This document shows positions 38,018-46,968 of a DNA stretch of 64,000 bases, piece by piece. Origin of the DNA: Pacificibacter marinus (GTDB lineage: Bacteria > Pseudomonadota > Alphaproteobacteria > Rhodobacterales > Rhodobacteraceae); the NCBI RefSeq assembly GCF_018860505.1, contig NZ_JAHKPU010000049.1:62001-126000 (forward strand), written 5' to 3'. A program made the translations under genes and the position numbers. The stretch's first letter is position 1. Each line of letters starts with the position of its first letter. Below the pieces are notes generated by a model, which saw only the letters and a list, made by a program, of their open reading frames with translations, did not search any database and was not told the origin of the DNA.

Positions 38018-38754
38018 GCCAGCTTTTAGAAGTCTCAGGTATTTCCGTGTCTTTTGATGGGTTTAAAGCCATCAACAATCTGTCGTTCTCAATCGGTCAC
38101 GCCGAAATGCGGGCCATCATCGGGCCGAACGGGGCGGGTAAAACCACCTTTATGGACATCGTCACTGGCAAGACAAAACCCGATGAGGGCTCTGTGTTGT
38201 GGGGGGATTTGTCACGCAATTTGATTGGTATGAACGAGGCGAAAATCGCCCGCATCGGTATTGGTCGCAAGTTCCAACGCCCGACTGTGTTTGAGGATCA
38301 ATCGGTCTTTGACAACTTGATGATCGCGGTGCGCAATGATCGTTCCCCGATTGCTGTGTTGTTCTTTCGCCCCAAAGCCAAAGACATTGCCAAAGTGCAT
38401 GAGCTGGCTGACACCATCGGTCTGACGGATGAGTTGGCGCGCAAATCAGGCGAGCTATCACATGGGCAAAAACAATGGTTGGAAATCGGCATGTTGCTGG
38501 CGCAAGACCCGAAATTGCTGCTGGTGGATGAACCCGCGGCAGGCATGACCTTGGGCGAACGCGAACACACCACGGATATCTTGAAAGAAGCCGCGAAAAC
38601 CCGCGCCGTGGTGGTGATCGAACATGATATGGAATTCATCCGCCGCCTGAACTGTAAAGTGACCGTGCTGCACGAAGGGTCTGTTTTGGCCGAAGGCTCG
38701 CTGGATCACGTGACCAAAAACCAAGGCGTCATCGACGTCTACTTGGGGAGATAA
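38014..38754 (+). CDS. urtD: Urea ABC transporter ATP-binding protein UrtD
   Basis: A 246-residue LivG-type ATPase with Walker A GPNGAGKTT, signature LSHGQKQW and Walker B LLLVDEPAAGM. The signature variant HGQKQWLEIGMLLAQDP is characteristic of UrtD. It lies 3 bases before urtE. Confidence 0.94.
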   Translation: MSQLLEVSGISVSFDGFKAINNLSFSIGHAEMRAIIGPNGAGKTTFMDIVTGKTKPDEGSVLWGDLSRNLIGMNEAKIARIGIGRKFQRPTVFEDQSVFDNLMIAVRNDRSPIAVLFFRPKAKDIAKVHELADTIGLTDELARKSGELSHGQKQWLEIGMLLAQDPKLLLVDEPAAGMTLGEREHTTDILKEAAKTRAVVVIEHDMEFIRRLNCKVTVLHEGSVLAEGSLDHVTKNQGVIDVYLGR

Positions 38755-38757
38755 CCA

Positions 38758-39456
38758 ATGCTCGATGTCCAAAACCTATCGCTGCATTACGGTGGCTCGC
38801 AGATTTTACATGACGTGGCGCTGAGCGCCCAAGCGGGCAAGGTGACCTGTGTCATGGGCACCAACGGGGTTGGCAAGACAAGCCTTCTGAAAGCCATCTG
38901 CGGCGCGCATCCGCGATCCTCTGGAACGATGATGCTGGATGGCGAAGATGTAGGCCGCGCCAATTCTGATGCTCTGGCCAAAAAAGGCATCGGTGTTGTG
39001 CCGCAAGGGCGGATGATTTTCCCGCTGCTGACCGTGAAGGAAAACCTTGAGACCGGCTTTGCTTGTTTGCCCAAATCCGAACATTACATCCCTGACGAGG
39101 TGTTCGAATTATTCCCGATCCTCAAAGACTTTTTGCACCGCCGTGGCGGCGACCTGTCTGGAGGGCAACAACAACAATTGGCCATCGCGCGGGCGCTGAT
39201 CATCAAGCCAAAACTCTTGTTGCTGGATGAGCCGACAGAGGGCATTCAGCCCAATATCATTCAACAAATCGGCCGCGTGATTGCGCTTTTGCGTGATCGT
39301 GGCGATATGGCGATTGTGCTTGTGGAACAGTACTTTGAATTTGCCTACGATTTGGCCGATCAATTGGTGTTTATGGAGCGCGGTCGTGTCACATCTGTGC
39401 ATGATAAGGCTGACATCACCAAAGAAGAAGCTGCCAAAGTCTTCCGTATCGCCTAA
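38758..39456 (+). CDS. urtE: Urea ABC transporter ATP-binding protein UrtE
   Basis: A 232-residue LivF-type ATPase with Walker A GTNGVGKTS, signature LSGGQQQQ and Walker B LLLDEPTEGIQP. The IQP following Walker B is typical of UrtE. Last gene of urtABCDE. No urease structural or accessory genes follow. Confidence 0.94.
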   Translation: MLDVQNLSLHYGGSQILHDVALSAQAGKVTCVMGTNGVGKTSLLKAICGAHPRSSGTMMLDGEDVGRANSDALAKKGIGVVPQGRMIFPLLTVKENLETGFACLPKSEHYIPDEVFELFPILKDFLHRRGGDLSGGQQQQLAIARALIIKPKLLLLDEPTEGIQPNIIQQIGRVIALLRDRGDMAIVLVEQYFEFAYDLADQLVFMERGRVTSVHDKADITKEEAAKVFRIA

Positions 39457-39477
39457 ATCATCTGAATGAAAAAAATG

Positions 39478-39509
39478 CGCGTGGGATCTAAGACGATCCT
39501 GCGCGTTTT
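39478..39509 (+). terminator. Terminator of urtABCDE
   Basis: CGCGTGGGATC pairs with GATCCTGCGCG (two G-U pairs) around TAAGAC, followed by TTTT. Placed about 20 bases after the urtE stop. Confidence 0.8.
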
Positions 39510-39600
39510 GATGTCTTATGTGGGTTGGTTGTGCGCTGCTTTGGAATCATCGCCATCATTACCCAAAGACAATGCGATTAATCAACATTGCAAGGGATAA

Positions 39601-39677
39601 TGGTAGCGGAGGAGGGACTTGAACCCCCGACACGCGGATTATGATTCCGCTGCTCTAACCAACTGAGCTACTCCGCC
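39601..39677 (-). tRNA. tRNA-Met (CAU), elongator type
   Basis: The - strand folds as a complete tRNA. The acceptor stem starts GGCGGAG, the D-loop has AGCTCAGTTGGTTAGAGC, the anticodon arm GCGGA-ATCATAA-TCCGC shows anticodon CAU, the T-arm has GGTTCAAGTCC, and CCA is encoded. The first base pair and body fit elongator tRNA-Met rather than initiator. An Ile2 (CAU, lysidine-modified) identity cannot be fully excluded by eye. Confidence 0.93.
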
Positions 39678-39688
39678 GAAGTGCCGCG

Positions 39689-39717
39689 TAAGTAGTCTGT
39701 CACTCTGGCAGGGTCAA
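39689..39717 (-). promoter_or_regulatory. Promoter of the tRNA-Met gene
   Basis: On the - strand, TTGACC and TACTTA are 17 bases apart and end 11 bases before the mature 5' end, a standard sigma70-type layout. Confidence 0.55.
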
Positions 39718-39859
39718 GAGTGAATCTGCCACTTTTCTGCATGACGTTGTTTTTCTTTTTTTAACGGCCTGTCCGCGCACAAACCTTGTTGCCATTCATG
39801 GCCTGCGATAGGGTCTCTGCGATCATCATTTGGGGCCGCCAAGATTGCGGAAAGTACAT

Positions 39860-42800
39860 ATGTCAGACGCGCAGTGGGAGTTTTGGATAGATCGTGGCGG
39901 CACCTTTACGGATGTCGTGGCCAAACACCCTGATGGCACATTGCACACGCATAAATTGCTGTCGTCCAACCCTGAGCGCTATGTCGATGCTGCCGAACAG
40001 GGCATTCGCGACTTGATGGGACTGAAGACTGGCACACCGATTCCCGATGGGGCGATTAGGGCCGTGAAAATGGGCACGACTGTGGCCACCAACGCGCTGC
40101 TGGAACGCAAAGGCGAAGCGGTGCTGTTGCTGATCACCCAAGGCTTCAAAGATCTGCTGCGCATCGGTTATCAAACGCGCCCCGATTTGTTTGCCTTGCA
40201 CATCCAACGCCCGGATCTGTTGTATCAAAGTACCGCCGAGATTACAGGGCGGTTGAATGCGTCTGGTGCCGAAGTTACGCCACTGGACGAGATGGGCCTA
40301 CGCGATGCGTTGCAAAGTGGCTTTGATGCTGGCCTGCGCTCGGTCGCCATCGCTTTTGTGCATGCTTATCTCAACCCCGCTCATGAACAGCGCGCCGCGG
40401 AAATGGCGCGCGACATCGGCTTTACGCAAGTGTCCACCTCAAGCGATGTCTCGCGTCTGGCCAAGCTGGTCTCACGCGCAGATACCACCGTGGTTGATGC
40501 TTATCTGTCGCCTATTTTGCGTCGCTATGTTGATCAAGTCGCGGGGGCTTTGCGCCTTGGACAGGCCTGCGAACGGTTGATGTTTATGCAGTCCAATGGC
40601 GGGCTGACAGATGCGCAAAACTTCCAAGGGCGTGATGCGATTCTGTCGGGGCCTGCGGGGGGCATCGTGGGCATGGTGCGCACCGGTGAAGCGGCGGGGT
40701 TTGACCGGCTGATTGGTTTTGACATGGGGGGAACCTCGACCGATGTAAGCCATTATGCGGGTGCGTTTGAACGTTCGTTCGAAACCGAAGTGGCAGGCGT
40801 GCGCATGCGTGCGCCGATGATGGATATTCACACCGTGGCCGCTGGTGGTGGATCGATTTGCAGCTTTCGCGATGGGCGTCTGCAAGTCGGCCCAGAAAGC
40901 GCGGGCGCCGATCCCGGTCCCGCGGCTTACAAACGTGGCGGGCCGCTGACCGTGACCGATTGCAACGTGTTTTTGGGCAAGCTGAACCCCGACCATTTCC
41001 CGCATGTGTTCGGTCCAAACGGCGATGCGCCTTTGGACGTCGCTGCGACGGTTCAAGCGATGCAGATGATCACGGATCAGATCAACAAGGCCACCGATCA
41101 AAGCCTCACACCCGTGCAAGTCGCCGAAGGGTTCTTGCAGATCGCGGTCTATAATATGGCCAATGCGATCAAGAAAATTTCGGTCGAGCGCGGCCATGAT
41201 GTGTCACAAGATTATGCGCTGCAATGCTTTGGCGGGGCAGGCGGACAGCACGCTTGTTTGGTGGCCGATGCCCTGAATATGCGCCGCGTTTTGATCCATC
41301 CCTTCGCGGGCGTTCTGTCGGCTTACGGTATGGGCTTGGCTGAGGTGCGTGCCTTGCGCGAAATGCAGGCTGATTGTGCGCTTGAAGACAGCGCGACACT
41401 TGTTCCCGCGCTTGATGCCCTGTGCGATGCTGTGCGCAGCGAGGTGCTGGATCAAGGCCTGCCTTCCGCCAGCGTGATCCGTCATGCGCATCTGCGCACT
41501 CAGGGCTCTCATCAGACGTTAGAGGTCGCGTGGGGGGCAGTCGATGCCATGCGCAAGGCGTTTCATGACGCCCATATCGCCCGCTTTGGTTTCGCCCCCG
41601 CAGGCGATCACCTGATCATCGATATGTTGTCGGTCGAAGCCGTAGGCGAGACGGGCGAAGCGCCACGCGCTGCCGAGATGCCCAATCTTGACGGTCATCC
41701 ACAAGCGCAAATTTCAGTGCAAGCCAAAGGCTGGGGGCAGGTGCCGCTGTATGATCGTTTGACGTTGGCTTGCGGTCAGATCATCGCTGGCCCCGCTATC
41801 ATTTCTGAGCCCACCGGCACCAATGTGATTGAGCCCGATTGGACGGCTCAGTTGGACGCCCAAGGTATGCTGATTTTGACCCGCACCACGGCTGTTACGC
41901 AAACCGCTGCAAATGGCACGGCGGCTGATCCGATCTTGCTCGAAGTTATGTCCAATCTGTTCATGTCTGTGGCCGACCAAATGGGCGCGACATTGGCCAA
42001 TACCGCGTGGTCGGTGAACATCAAAGAACGGTTTGATTTCTCTTGTGCTATCTTTGACGCGCAGGGGCATCTGGTCGCAAACGCTCCCCATGTGCCTGTG
42101 CATTTAGGGTCGATGTCCGACAGCATTCAAACCGTGATCCGCGACAATCCTGATGCCTGTGATGGCGATGCTTTTGTGCTCAATTCGCCCTACCGTGGTG
42201 GCACCCATTTGCCCGATGTGACCGTGGTTACACCTGTTTTCGTTAATGGAAAACCTGCCTATTGGCTCGGCTCGCGTGGGCATCATGCCGACATCGGCGG
42301 ACGCACGCCGGGGTCTTTGCCCCCCGATAGTTGTCACATCGATGAGGAAGGCGTCTTGATCGACAATATGCGTCTTGTCACAAAAGGCACGTTCGAGGAT
42401 GCTGCCATCCGTGATGTGCTTGCATCCGCCAAATATCCCGCGCGCAATCTGGATCAAAATGTCGCCGACCTGCAAGCCCAAGTCGCCGCCAATGAAACAG
42501 GTCGCGCCGCTTTGCTCGGCATCGCCAAACGCTATGGCGCGGATGTCGTCACCGCGTACATGAGCCATGTGCAAGACAACGCCGAAGCCGCCGTGCGCGA
42601 TGTGATTGATCGATTGAAAGATGGTGATTTCACCTATCCAATGGATGACGGGTCACAGATAAAAGTGGCCCTGCGCGTCGATCAAGCCACCCGCACTGCT
42701 ACCGTCGATTTCGCTGGCACCAGCGATCAGCACAGTGGCAACTTCAACGCGCCTCTGTCGATCTCGCGCGCTGTGGTTTTATACGTGTTCCGCTGTTTGG

Positions 42801-43438
42801 TCGGCAAAAATATTCCGCTCAACGAAGGCTGTCTGCGCCCGATCGAGATCATCGTGCCTGAGGGGTCGATGCTTAACCCTTGCGCCCCCGCCGCCGTGAT
42901 CGCGGGCAACACCGAAGTGTCGCAAGCTGCTTGCAATGCTTTGTTTGGTGCTTTGGGGGTGGTCGCAAGTTCACAAGGGACGATGAACAATTTCGTTTGG
43001 GGTAATGAGACTTTTCAAAACTACGAAACGATTGCGGGCGGCACTGGCGCTGGCGCCGATTTCGATGGTTGTGACGCTGTGCAAAGCCATATGACCAACA
43101 CGCGTATGACCGACCCCGAAATTTTGGAATCCCGTTTTCCCGTGCGTTTGGAAGAATTCTCAATCCGCCAAGGTTCAGGCGGGCAGGGTACGCATAAAGG
43201 CGGCAACGGAGCAATTCGCAAGCTACGGTTTTTAGAGCCAGTTACTGTCACAACCATCTGTTCGCATCGCATAGTACAACCCTTTGGTGTCGGTGGTGCA
43301 GATGGCGGACAGGTCGGCGTGAACTACGCCTTGCTGCCCGATGGCACGCGGATAGAATTGCACGGCAAGGATGAAATCGAGCTGCCAACCGATGGTGTCT
43401 TCGTTCTGGAAACACCAGGCGGAGGCGGCTTCTCGTAA
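39860..43438 (+). CDS. Hydantoinase/oxoprolinase family protein (fused A and B)
   Basis: A 1192-residue ATP-dependent amidohydrolase of the 5-oxoprolinase/hydantoinase family. The N-terminal A part (about 1-690) has ATP-binding motifs DRGGTFTDV and FDMGGTSTDVS; the B part (about 695-1192) starts EVMSNLFMSVADQMGATL and includes the RGGTHLPDVTVVTPVF block. A single fused chain resembles eukaryotic and alphaproteobacterial 5-oxoprolinase (OplAH). Either 5-oxoproline or a cyclic ureide is possible, and the purine-catabolism neighbours make a hydantoin-type substrate worth testing. ATG 39860 starts MSDAQWEFWIDRGG. Confidence 0.9.
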   Translation: MSDAQWEFWIDRGGTFTDVVAKHPDGTLHTHKLLSSNPERYVDAAEQGIRDLMGLKTGTPIPDGAIRAVKMGTTVATNALLERKGEAVLLLITQGFKDLLRIGYQTRPDLFALHIQRPDLLYQSTAEITGRLNASGAEVTPLDEMGLRDALQSGFDAGLRSVAIAFVHAYLNPAHEQRAAEMARDIGFTQVSTSSDVSRLAKLVSRADTTVVDAYLSPILRRYVDQVAGALRLGQACERLMFMQSNGGLTDAQNFQGRDAILSGPAGGIVGMVRTGEAAGFDRLIGFDMGGTSTDVSHYAGAFERSFETEVAGVRMRAPMMDIHTVAAGGGSICSFRDGRLQVGPESAGADPGPAAYKRGGPLTVTDCNVFLGKLNPDHFPHVFGPNGDAPLDVAATVQAMQMITDQINKATDQSLTPVQVAEGFLQIAVYNMANAIKKISVERGHDVSQDYALQCFGGAGGQHACLVADALNMRRVLIHPFAGVLSAYGMGLAEVRALREMQADCALEDSATLVPALDALCDAVRSEVLDQGLPSASVIRHAHLRTQGSHQTLEVAWGAVDAMRKAFHDAHIARFGFAPAGDHLIIDMLSVEAVGETGEAPRAAEMPNLDGHPQAQISVQAKGWGQVPLYDRLTLACGQIIAGPAIISEPTGTNVIEPDWTAQLDAQGMLILTRTTAVTQTAANGTAADPILLEVMSNLFMSVADQMGATLANTAWSVNIKERFDFSCAIFDAQGHLVANAPHVPVHLGSMSDSIQTVIRDNPDACDGDAFVLNSPYRGGTHLPDVTVVTPVFVNGKPAYWLGSRGHHADIGGRTPGSLPPDSCHIDEEGVLIDNMRLVTKGTFEDAAIRDVLASAKYPARNLDQNVADLQAQVAANETGRAALLGIAKRYGADVVTAYMSHVQDNAEAAVRDVIDRLKDGDFTYPMDDGSQIKVALRVDQATRTATVDFAGTSDQHSGNFNAPLSISRAVVLYVFRCLVGKNIPLNEGCLRPIEIIVPEGSMLNPCAPAAVIAGNTEVSQAACNALFGALGVVASSQGTMNNFVWGNETFQNYETIAGGTGAGADFDGCDAVQSHMTNTRMTDPEILESRFPVRLEEFSIRQGSGGQGTHKGGNGAIRKLRFLEPVTVTTICSHRIVQPFGVGGADGGQVGVNYALLPDGTRIELHGKDEIELPTDGVFVLETPGGGGFS

Positions 43439-43698
43439 CGTTAAAATGCTGCGCAGCAAATGTTTTAAATCAAAGGGTTAATTTCTGATGGCTTGAGTGA
43501 CCTGTTGGCTTATCTTTTCTGAAGAATTCGTAGGGTCAATCTCGCTGCGCTCTGCGCTGAGCCGGTAGGTGTCATGGGGAGAAATCACGATCTTGAAAAT
43601 TACAGCCTCAAAAACCATTAAAACATGTAAAGTGGCACTGCCCCAAAGGTTTAAACAATTTAAAATCCGCGCCACAAAGTCATTAAACATTTTAAAAA
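43439..43698. other. AT-rich intergenic region between oxoprolinase and allA
   Basis: About 260 bases containing several TTTAAA or TTTTAAA elements (near 43461, 43650, 43660, 43690). A short open frame on the - strand (to 43478) has poor content and no Shine-Dalgarno, so I do not call it a gene. The central part reads as coding-like fragments. No terminator is evident for either convergent gene. Confidence 0.5.
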
Positions 43699-44184
43699 CT
43701 AGGCTTCGTCCGCCACCACCGTCCAAGGCGCATCAAACGTGAATTCTTCCAAATTTGGTGTCTCACCGATGCGGTCGATCACGGTGAACATGCCGTTTCC
43801 AGCCAAAGGCGTCAGCACCCCGTGCCATGTGCCACGATGGAAATTGATTGCCTGCGCGCCGTCGGTGATAAACGCCTTTGGTGTTGCATCAGGGCCGTCT
43901 GAGACAATCACCAAAAACGGCTCATTCGACATCGATACAAAGGCTTGTGATCCCTCGGGGTGACGCTCGATCAGATCAAGCTGATAGGGCAGGGATCGCA
44001 GCTCGGCTTTAAAGATAGAAATGCCCACGCGGGCTTGCATCACATCGATCTTTGCGCGGTCATGAAACCGCTCGCATTTGCCCGCGTTGATGATCTTATC
44101 TGGCGCGCCACTTGCATCCAAAATATCGCCGTAGGGGGCAAAGGCTTCAGCTGTCAAAGGAGTGATAACAACAGTGTTTTTCAT
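43699..44184 (-). CDS. allA: Ureidoglycolate lyase
   Basis: A 161-residue enzyme that splits (S)-ureidoglycolate into glyoxylate and urea. The opening TPLTAEAFAPYGDIL, the RGTWHGVLTPL block and the C-terminal IDRIG are typical of AllA. It overlaps allE by four bases (ATGA) and is the last gene of puuE/uraD-allE-allA. The urea it releases links functionally to the nitrogen recovery expected of this region. Confidence 0.93.
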   Translation of the reverse strand: MKNTVVITPLTAEAFAPYGDILDASGAPDKIINAGKCERFHDRAKIDVMQARVGISIFKAELRSLPYQLDLIERHPEGSQAFVSMSNEPFLVIVSDGPDATPKAFITDGAQAINFHRGTWHGVLTPLAGNGMFTVIDRIGETPNLEEFTFDAPWTVVADEA

Positions 44185-45011
44185 CGCCCATGTCCTGCCA
44201 AATCAAGCGATACATGCCGGTTCACATCTTTGTACAAAAGATAGCGAAAAGGTTTATCGCCTGTGGCAATACAGGCCTGCGGACAAAAGGCGCGCAACCA
44301 CATAAAGTCGCCGGGGCCGACCTCGACCCAATCTTTATTTAACAGATACTTAGCTGTGCCAGACAGCACATAAAGCCCGTGTTCCATAACATGGGTTTCG
44401 GCAAAAGGAATGCGTCCACCAGGCAGAATGTTGACAATGTTGGCGTGAAAATCATAGCGCAAATCAAAGGGATCAAAGAAGCGTTGCGTGGCCCAAACGC
44501 CATCGCAATCGGGCATCTCGCTTTTGGGGACATCCGTTTCATGCACGGTGAAGGCCTCTAACGGGTTGAGGCTTTGCATATGGTTGTAGCGCTTGCGGAT
44601 CCAGTGAAAGCCGCAAGGGGCATCGGACGTGTTCCAAATTTCCCAAACAGCGCCAGCAGGAATATAGGCCAAATGTCCCGCTTTAAGGACCGAGCGCGCA
44701 CCGCCAATAGACAGGCGCACTTCGCCAAAGGCCACGAATAAAACCGCTTGGGCTTCGCGATCTGGTTCGGGATAAGACGTGCCACCGCCAGGGGCCAATT
44801 CGACCGCATATTGCGCAAAGGTTTCCGCAAAACCCGTCATAGGGCGCGCCAAAATCCACATCCGCATGCCGTTCCAGCCGGGAAGGAAGCTGGTGACGAT
44901 ATCACGTTGTACACTTGCGGGAATGACGGCGTAAGCCTCTGTAAAGACTGCGGTACTTTCAGGGTTCTCACTTTGTGAGGGCAAGCCGCCGGGCGGGAAG
45001 GCGTAGGTCAT
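44181..45011 (-). CDS. allE: (S)-ureidoglycine aminohydrolase
   Basis: A 276-residue bicupin (AllE/UGlyAH), Mn-dependent, converting ureidoglycine to ureidoglycolate with release of ammonia. The first cupin (about 60-120) has LKAGHLAYIPAGAVWEIWN; the second (about 185-260) has PGGRIPFAETHVMEHGLYVL, with metal ligands Glu and His visible, followed by FMWLRAFCPQACIA. Database names sometimes add 'allantoicase', but nothing here supports that second activity. ATGA overlaps both neighbours. Confidence 0.92.
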   Translation of the reverse strand: MTYAFPPGGLPSQSENPESTAVFTEAYAVIPASVQRDIVTSFLPGWNGMRMWILARPMTGFAETFAQYAVELAPGGGTSYPEPDREAQAVLFVAFGEVRLSIGGARSVLKAGHLAYIPAGAVWEIWNTSDAPCGFHWIRKRYNHMQSLNPLEAFTVHETDVPKSEMPDCDGVWATQRFFDPFDLRYDFHANIVNILPGGRIPFAETHVMEHGLYVLSGTAKYLLNKDWVEVGPGDFMWLRAFCPQACIATGDKPFRYLLYKDVNRHVSLDLAGHGR

Positions 45012-46453
45012 TTTTGGCTTTCAGTTGTGTCAAATAGGTCGTGCAGGCGGTGCCATGCAATGCGCTCCACTTGGGTGCAGGCGGCTGTAAATTCGGTATC
45101 GCGTGAGTGGTTCAATCGGGTGTGAAAGGCCGATAAAATCGTATCCTTGGTATTGTCTTTGACCGCGATGATAAAGGGGAAGCCGAACTTTTCGACATAT
45201 TGCGCGTTTAAATCTTGAAATGTCGCACGTTCCGTATCGGTCAAGGCATCCAATCCAGCAGAGGCTTGCTCGGCAGTGCTTTCTGCGGTCAGGCGTTTGG
45301 CGGCGGCAAGTTTACCTGCAAGGTCTGGATGGGCTGTTAAAACGCCAAGTTTTTCATCCTCAGAGGCTGAGCGGAACATACGGAACAGCGCGGAATGGAT
45401 GCCAATAACACTGTCATGGGCAGGGCCAAGTTCAAGATCAAAAGCCCGTTCTGCAATCCATGGGGAATGTTCGTAAATGCTGCCAAACCTGTTTACAAAA
45501 CCTGTGCGATCCATTTGGCTGGGACGGGTTTTGCGGACATGAGGATGGGTTTGCGCCCAATGTTCGGCGATCTCGACGCGCTTGGGAGTCCAAACGTTTT
45601 CAAAGGTTTGGATGTAGTCGATGAATTTTTTTAGGCCCGCCAATTTGCCGGGGCGTCCGATCAAGCGACAATGCAGACCGATGGACATCATTTTCGGCGT
45701 GTGATCTGCACCTTCTGCATAAAGCACATCAAAAGCGTCTTTGAGATAGGTGAAAAATTGCTCGCCAGTGATGTACCCCGGAGCTGTGGCAAAGCGCATA
45801 TCGTTGGCCTCAAGCGTGTAGGGGATGATCAATTGGTCGCGTTCGCCCGCCTCGATCCAATAGGGCAGATCGTCGTCATAGGTGTCTGAGATATAGTCAA
45901 AACCGCCTTCCTCAGCCACAAGGCGCACTGTGTTTTCCGAACAACGTCCTGTGTACCAGCCACGCGGACGGGCGCCTGTGACCTCGGTGTGCAGGCGCAC
46001 GGCCTCTGTGATGGCGGCGCGCTCGTCAGCCTCAGGCATGTCTTTGTGTTCGACCCATTTTAAACCGTGGCTGGCGATTTCCCAATCGGCCTCTTGCATC
46101 GCGGCAACCTGTTCGGGGGACCGTGCGAGCGCCGTTGCAACGCCGTAAATGGTCACCGGAATATCCGCGCCCGTGAACAGACGGTGCAAGCGCCAAAAGC
46201 CCGCGCGTGCGCCATAATCATAGATGCTTTCCATGTTCCAATGCCGTTGCCCTTGCCATGGGGTCGCGCCCGCAATGTCGGACAAAAACGCTTCTGATGC
46301 CGCATCGCCGTGCAGCACGGAATTTTCGCTGCCTTCCTCGTAATTCAGCACAAATTGCACCGCGACGCGTGCGTCGTTCGGCCATTTGGGGTCAGGGGCG
46401 TTGGGGCCATAACCTGTCATGTTGCGTGGGTAACGAGACAATTCATGTTGCAT
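45008..46453 (-). CDS. puuE-uraD: Allantoinase PuuE fused to OHCU decarboxylase UraD
   Basis: A 481-residue bifunctional protein. Residues 1-305 are a polysaccharide-deacetylase-like allantoinase (PuuE; YPRNMTGYGPNAPDPKWPNDARVAVQ, then IASHGLKW). Residues about 310-481 are a 2-oxo-4-hydroxy-4-carboxy-5-ureidoimidazoline decarboxylase (UraD), with NRFGSIYEHSPWIAERAF, HPDLAGKL and FGFPFIIAV. It thus makes S-allantoin and opens its ring to allantoate. The fusion occurs in several alphaproteobacteria. The upstream Shine-Dalgarno is weak. Divergent from uraH-puuD across 152 bases. Confidence 0.94.
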   Translation of the reverse strand: MQHELSRYPRNMTGYGPNAPDPKWPNDARVAVQFVLNYEEGSENSVLHGDAASEAFLSDIAGATPWQGQRHWNMESIYDYGARAGFWRLHRLFTGADIPVTIYGVATALARSPEQVAAMQEADWEIASHGLKWVEHKDMPEADERAAITEAVRLHTEVTGARPRGWYTGRCSENTVRLVAEEGGFDYISDTYDDDLPYWIEAGERDQLIIPYTLEANDMRFATAPGYITGEQFFTYLKDAFDVLYAEGADHTPKMMSIGLHCRLIGRPGKLAGLKKFIDYIQTFENVWTPKRVEIAEHWAQTHPHVRKTRPSQMDRTGFVNRFGSIYEHSPWIAERAFDLELGPAHDSVIGIHSALFRMFRSASEDEKLGVLTAHPDLAGKLAAAKRLTAESTAEQASAGLDALTDTERATFQDLNAQYVEKFGFPFIIAVKDNTKDTILSAFHTRLNHSRDTEFTAACTQVERIAWHRLHDLFDTTESQK

Positions 46454-46605
46454 TTTGAGGGGCTTTCAAAATTTTTGACTAATTGATAGGCTTTTCGCCT
46501 CTTTTACTACCGTTTCTTCCCTAAGGTCTGCAAAAGATTGATTGCGCAAGAGCCGTCTTTCCGACAGCTTAAATTTAAATAGCGAATAAATTGAGCATAT
46601 AACCT
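46454..46605. promoter_or_regulatory. Divergent promoter region, puuE-allE-allA / uraH-puuD
   Basis: AT-rich 152 bases holding AAATTTAAAT (near 46566), TTGCGCAA (46542-46549) and a small hairpin AGGC-TTTTC-GCCT (46490-46502). It must contain both promoters and any regulator site, but no known operator is recognised. Confidence 0.5.
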
Positions 46606-46965
46606 ATGACTTCTGGATATTTGACGACACATGTTCTCGACACTGCGCTTGGTTTGCCTGCGGGGGGCCTTAGGGTCGAACTGTTTGCCTTGGACAGGGA
46701 CAAGCGGGTCAAGCTGGTTGAGATGATCACCAACGAGGATGGACGCACCGACAGTCCAATTTTACCCAAAGGTGATTTTCAATGTGGCGCGTATGAGTTG
46801 GTGTTTCATGCTGGCGATTATCTGCGCGCCCATGGCTCCACACAGCCTGAGCCATTTTTCTTAGACATCATTCCCATCCGCTTTGGCATAAACGATATGG
46901 CGTCACACTATCATGTCCCGCTTTTGCTGTCGCCGTTTGGATTTTCAACTTACCGCGGGAGCTAA
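46606..46965 (+). CDS. uraH: 5-Hydroxyisourate hydrolase
   Basis: A 119-residue transthyretin-like enzyme that hydrolyses 5-hydroxyisourate to OHCU. The N-terminal THVLDTALGLPA block and C-terminal YRGS tetrapeptide are diagnostic; catalytic His residues are in THVLD and SHYHVPLL. It ends three bases before puuD, so the two steps are made together. Confidence 0.96.
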   Translation: MTSGYLTTHVLDTALGLPAGGLRVELFALDRDKRVKLVEMITNEDGRTDSPILPKGDFQCGAYELVFHAGDYLRAHGSTQPEPFFLDIIPIRFGINDMASHYHVPLLLSPFGFSTYRGS

Positions 46966-46968
46966 CAA

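Noticed and set aside
39601-39677. tRNA-Met as an integration site
   Set aside because: No integrase or duplicated tRNA end is visible in the window.
43478-43726. 82-codon open frame between oxoprolinase and allA
   Set aside because: No Shine-Dalgarno, starts within allA, low-complexity start; more likely chance in AT-rich DNA.
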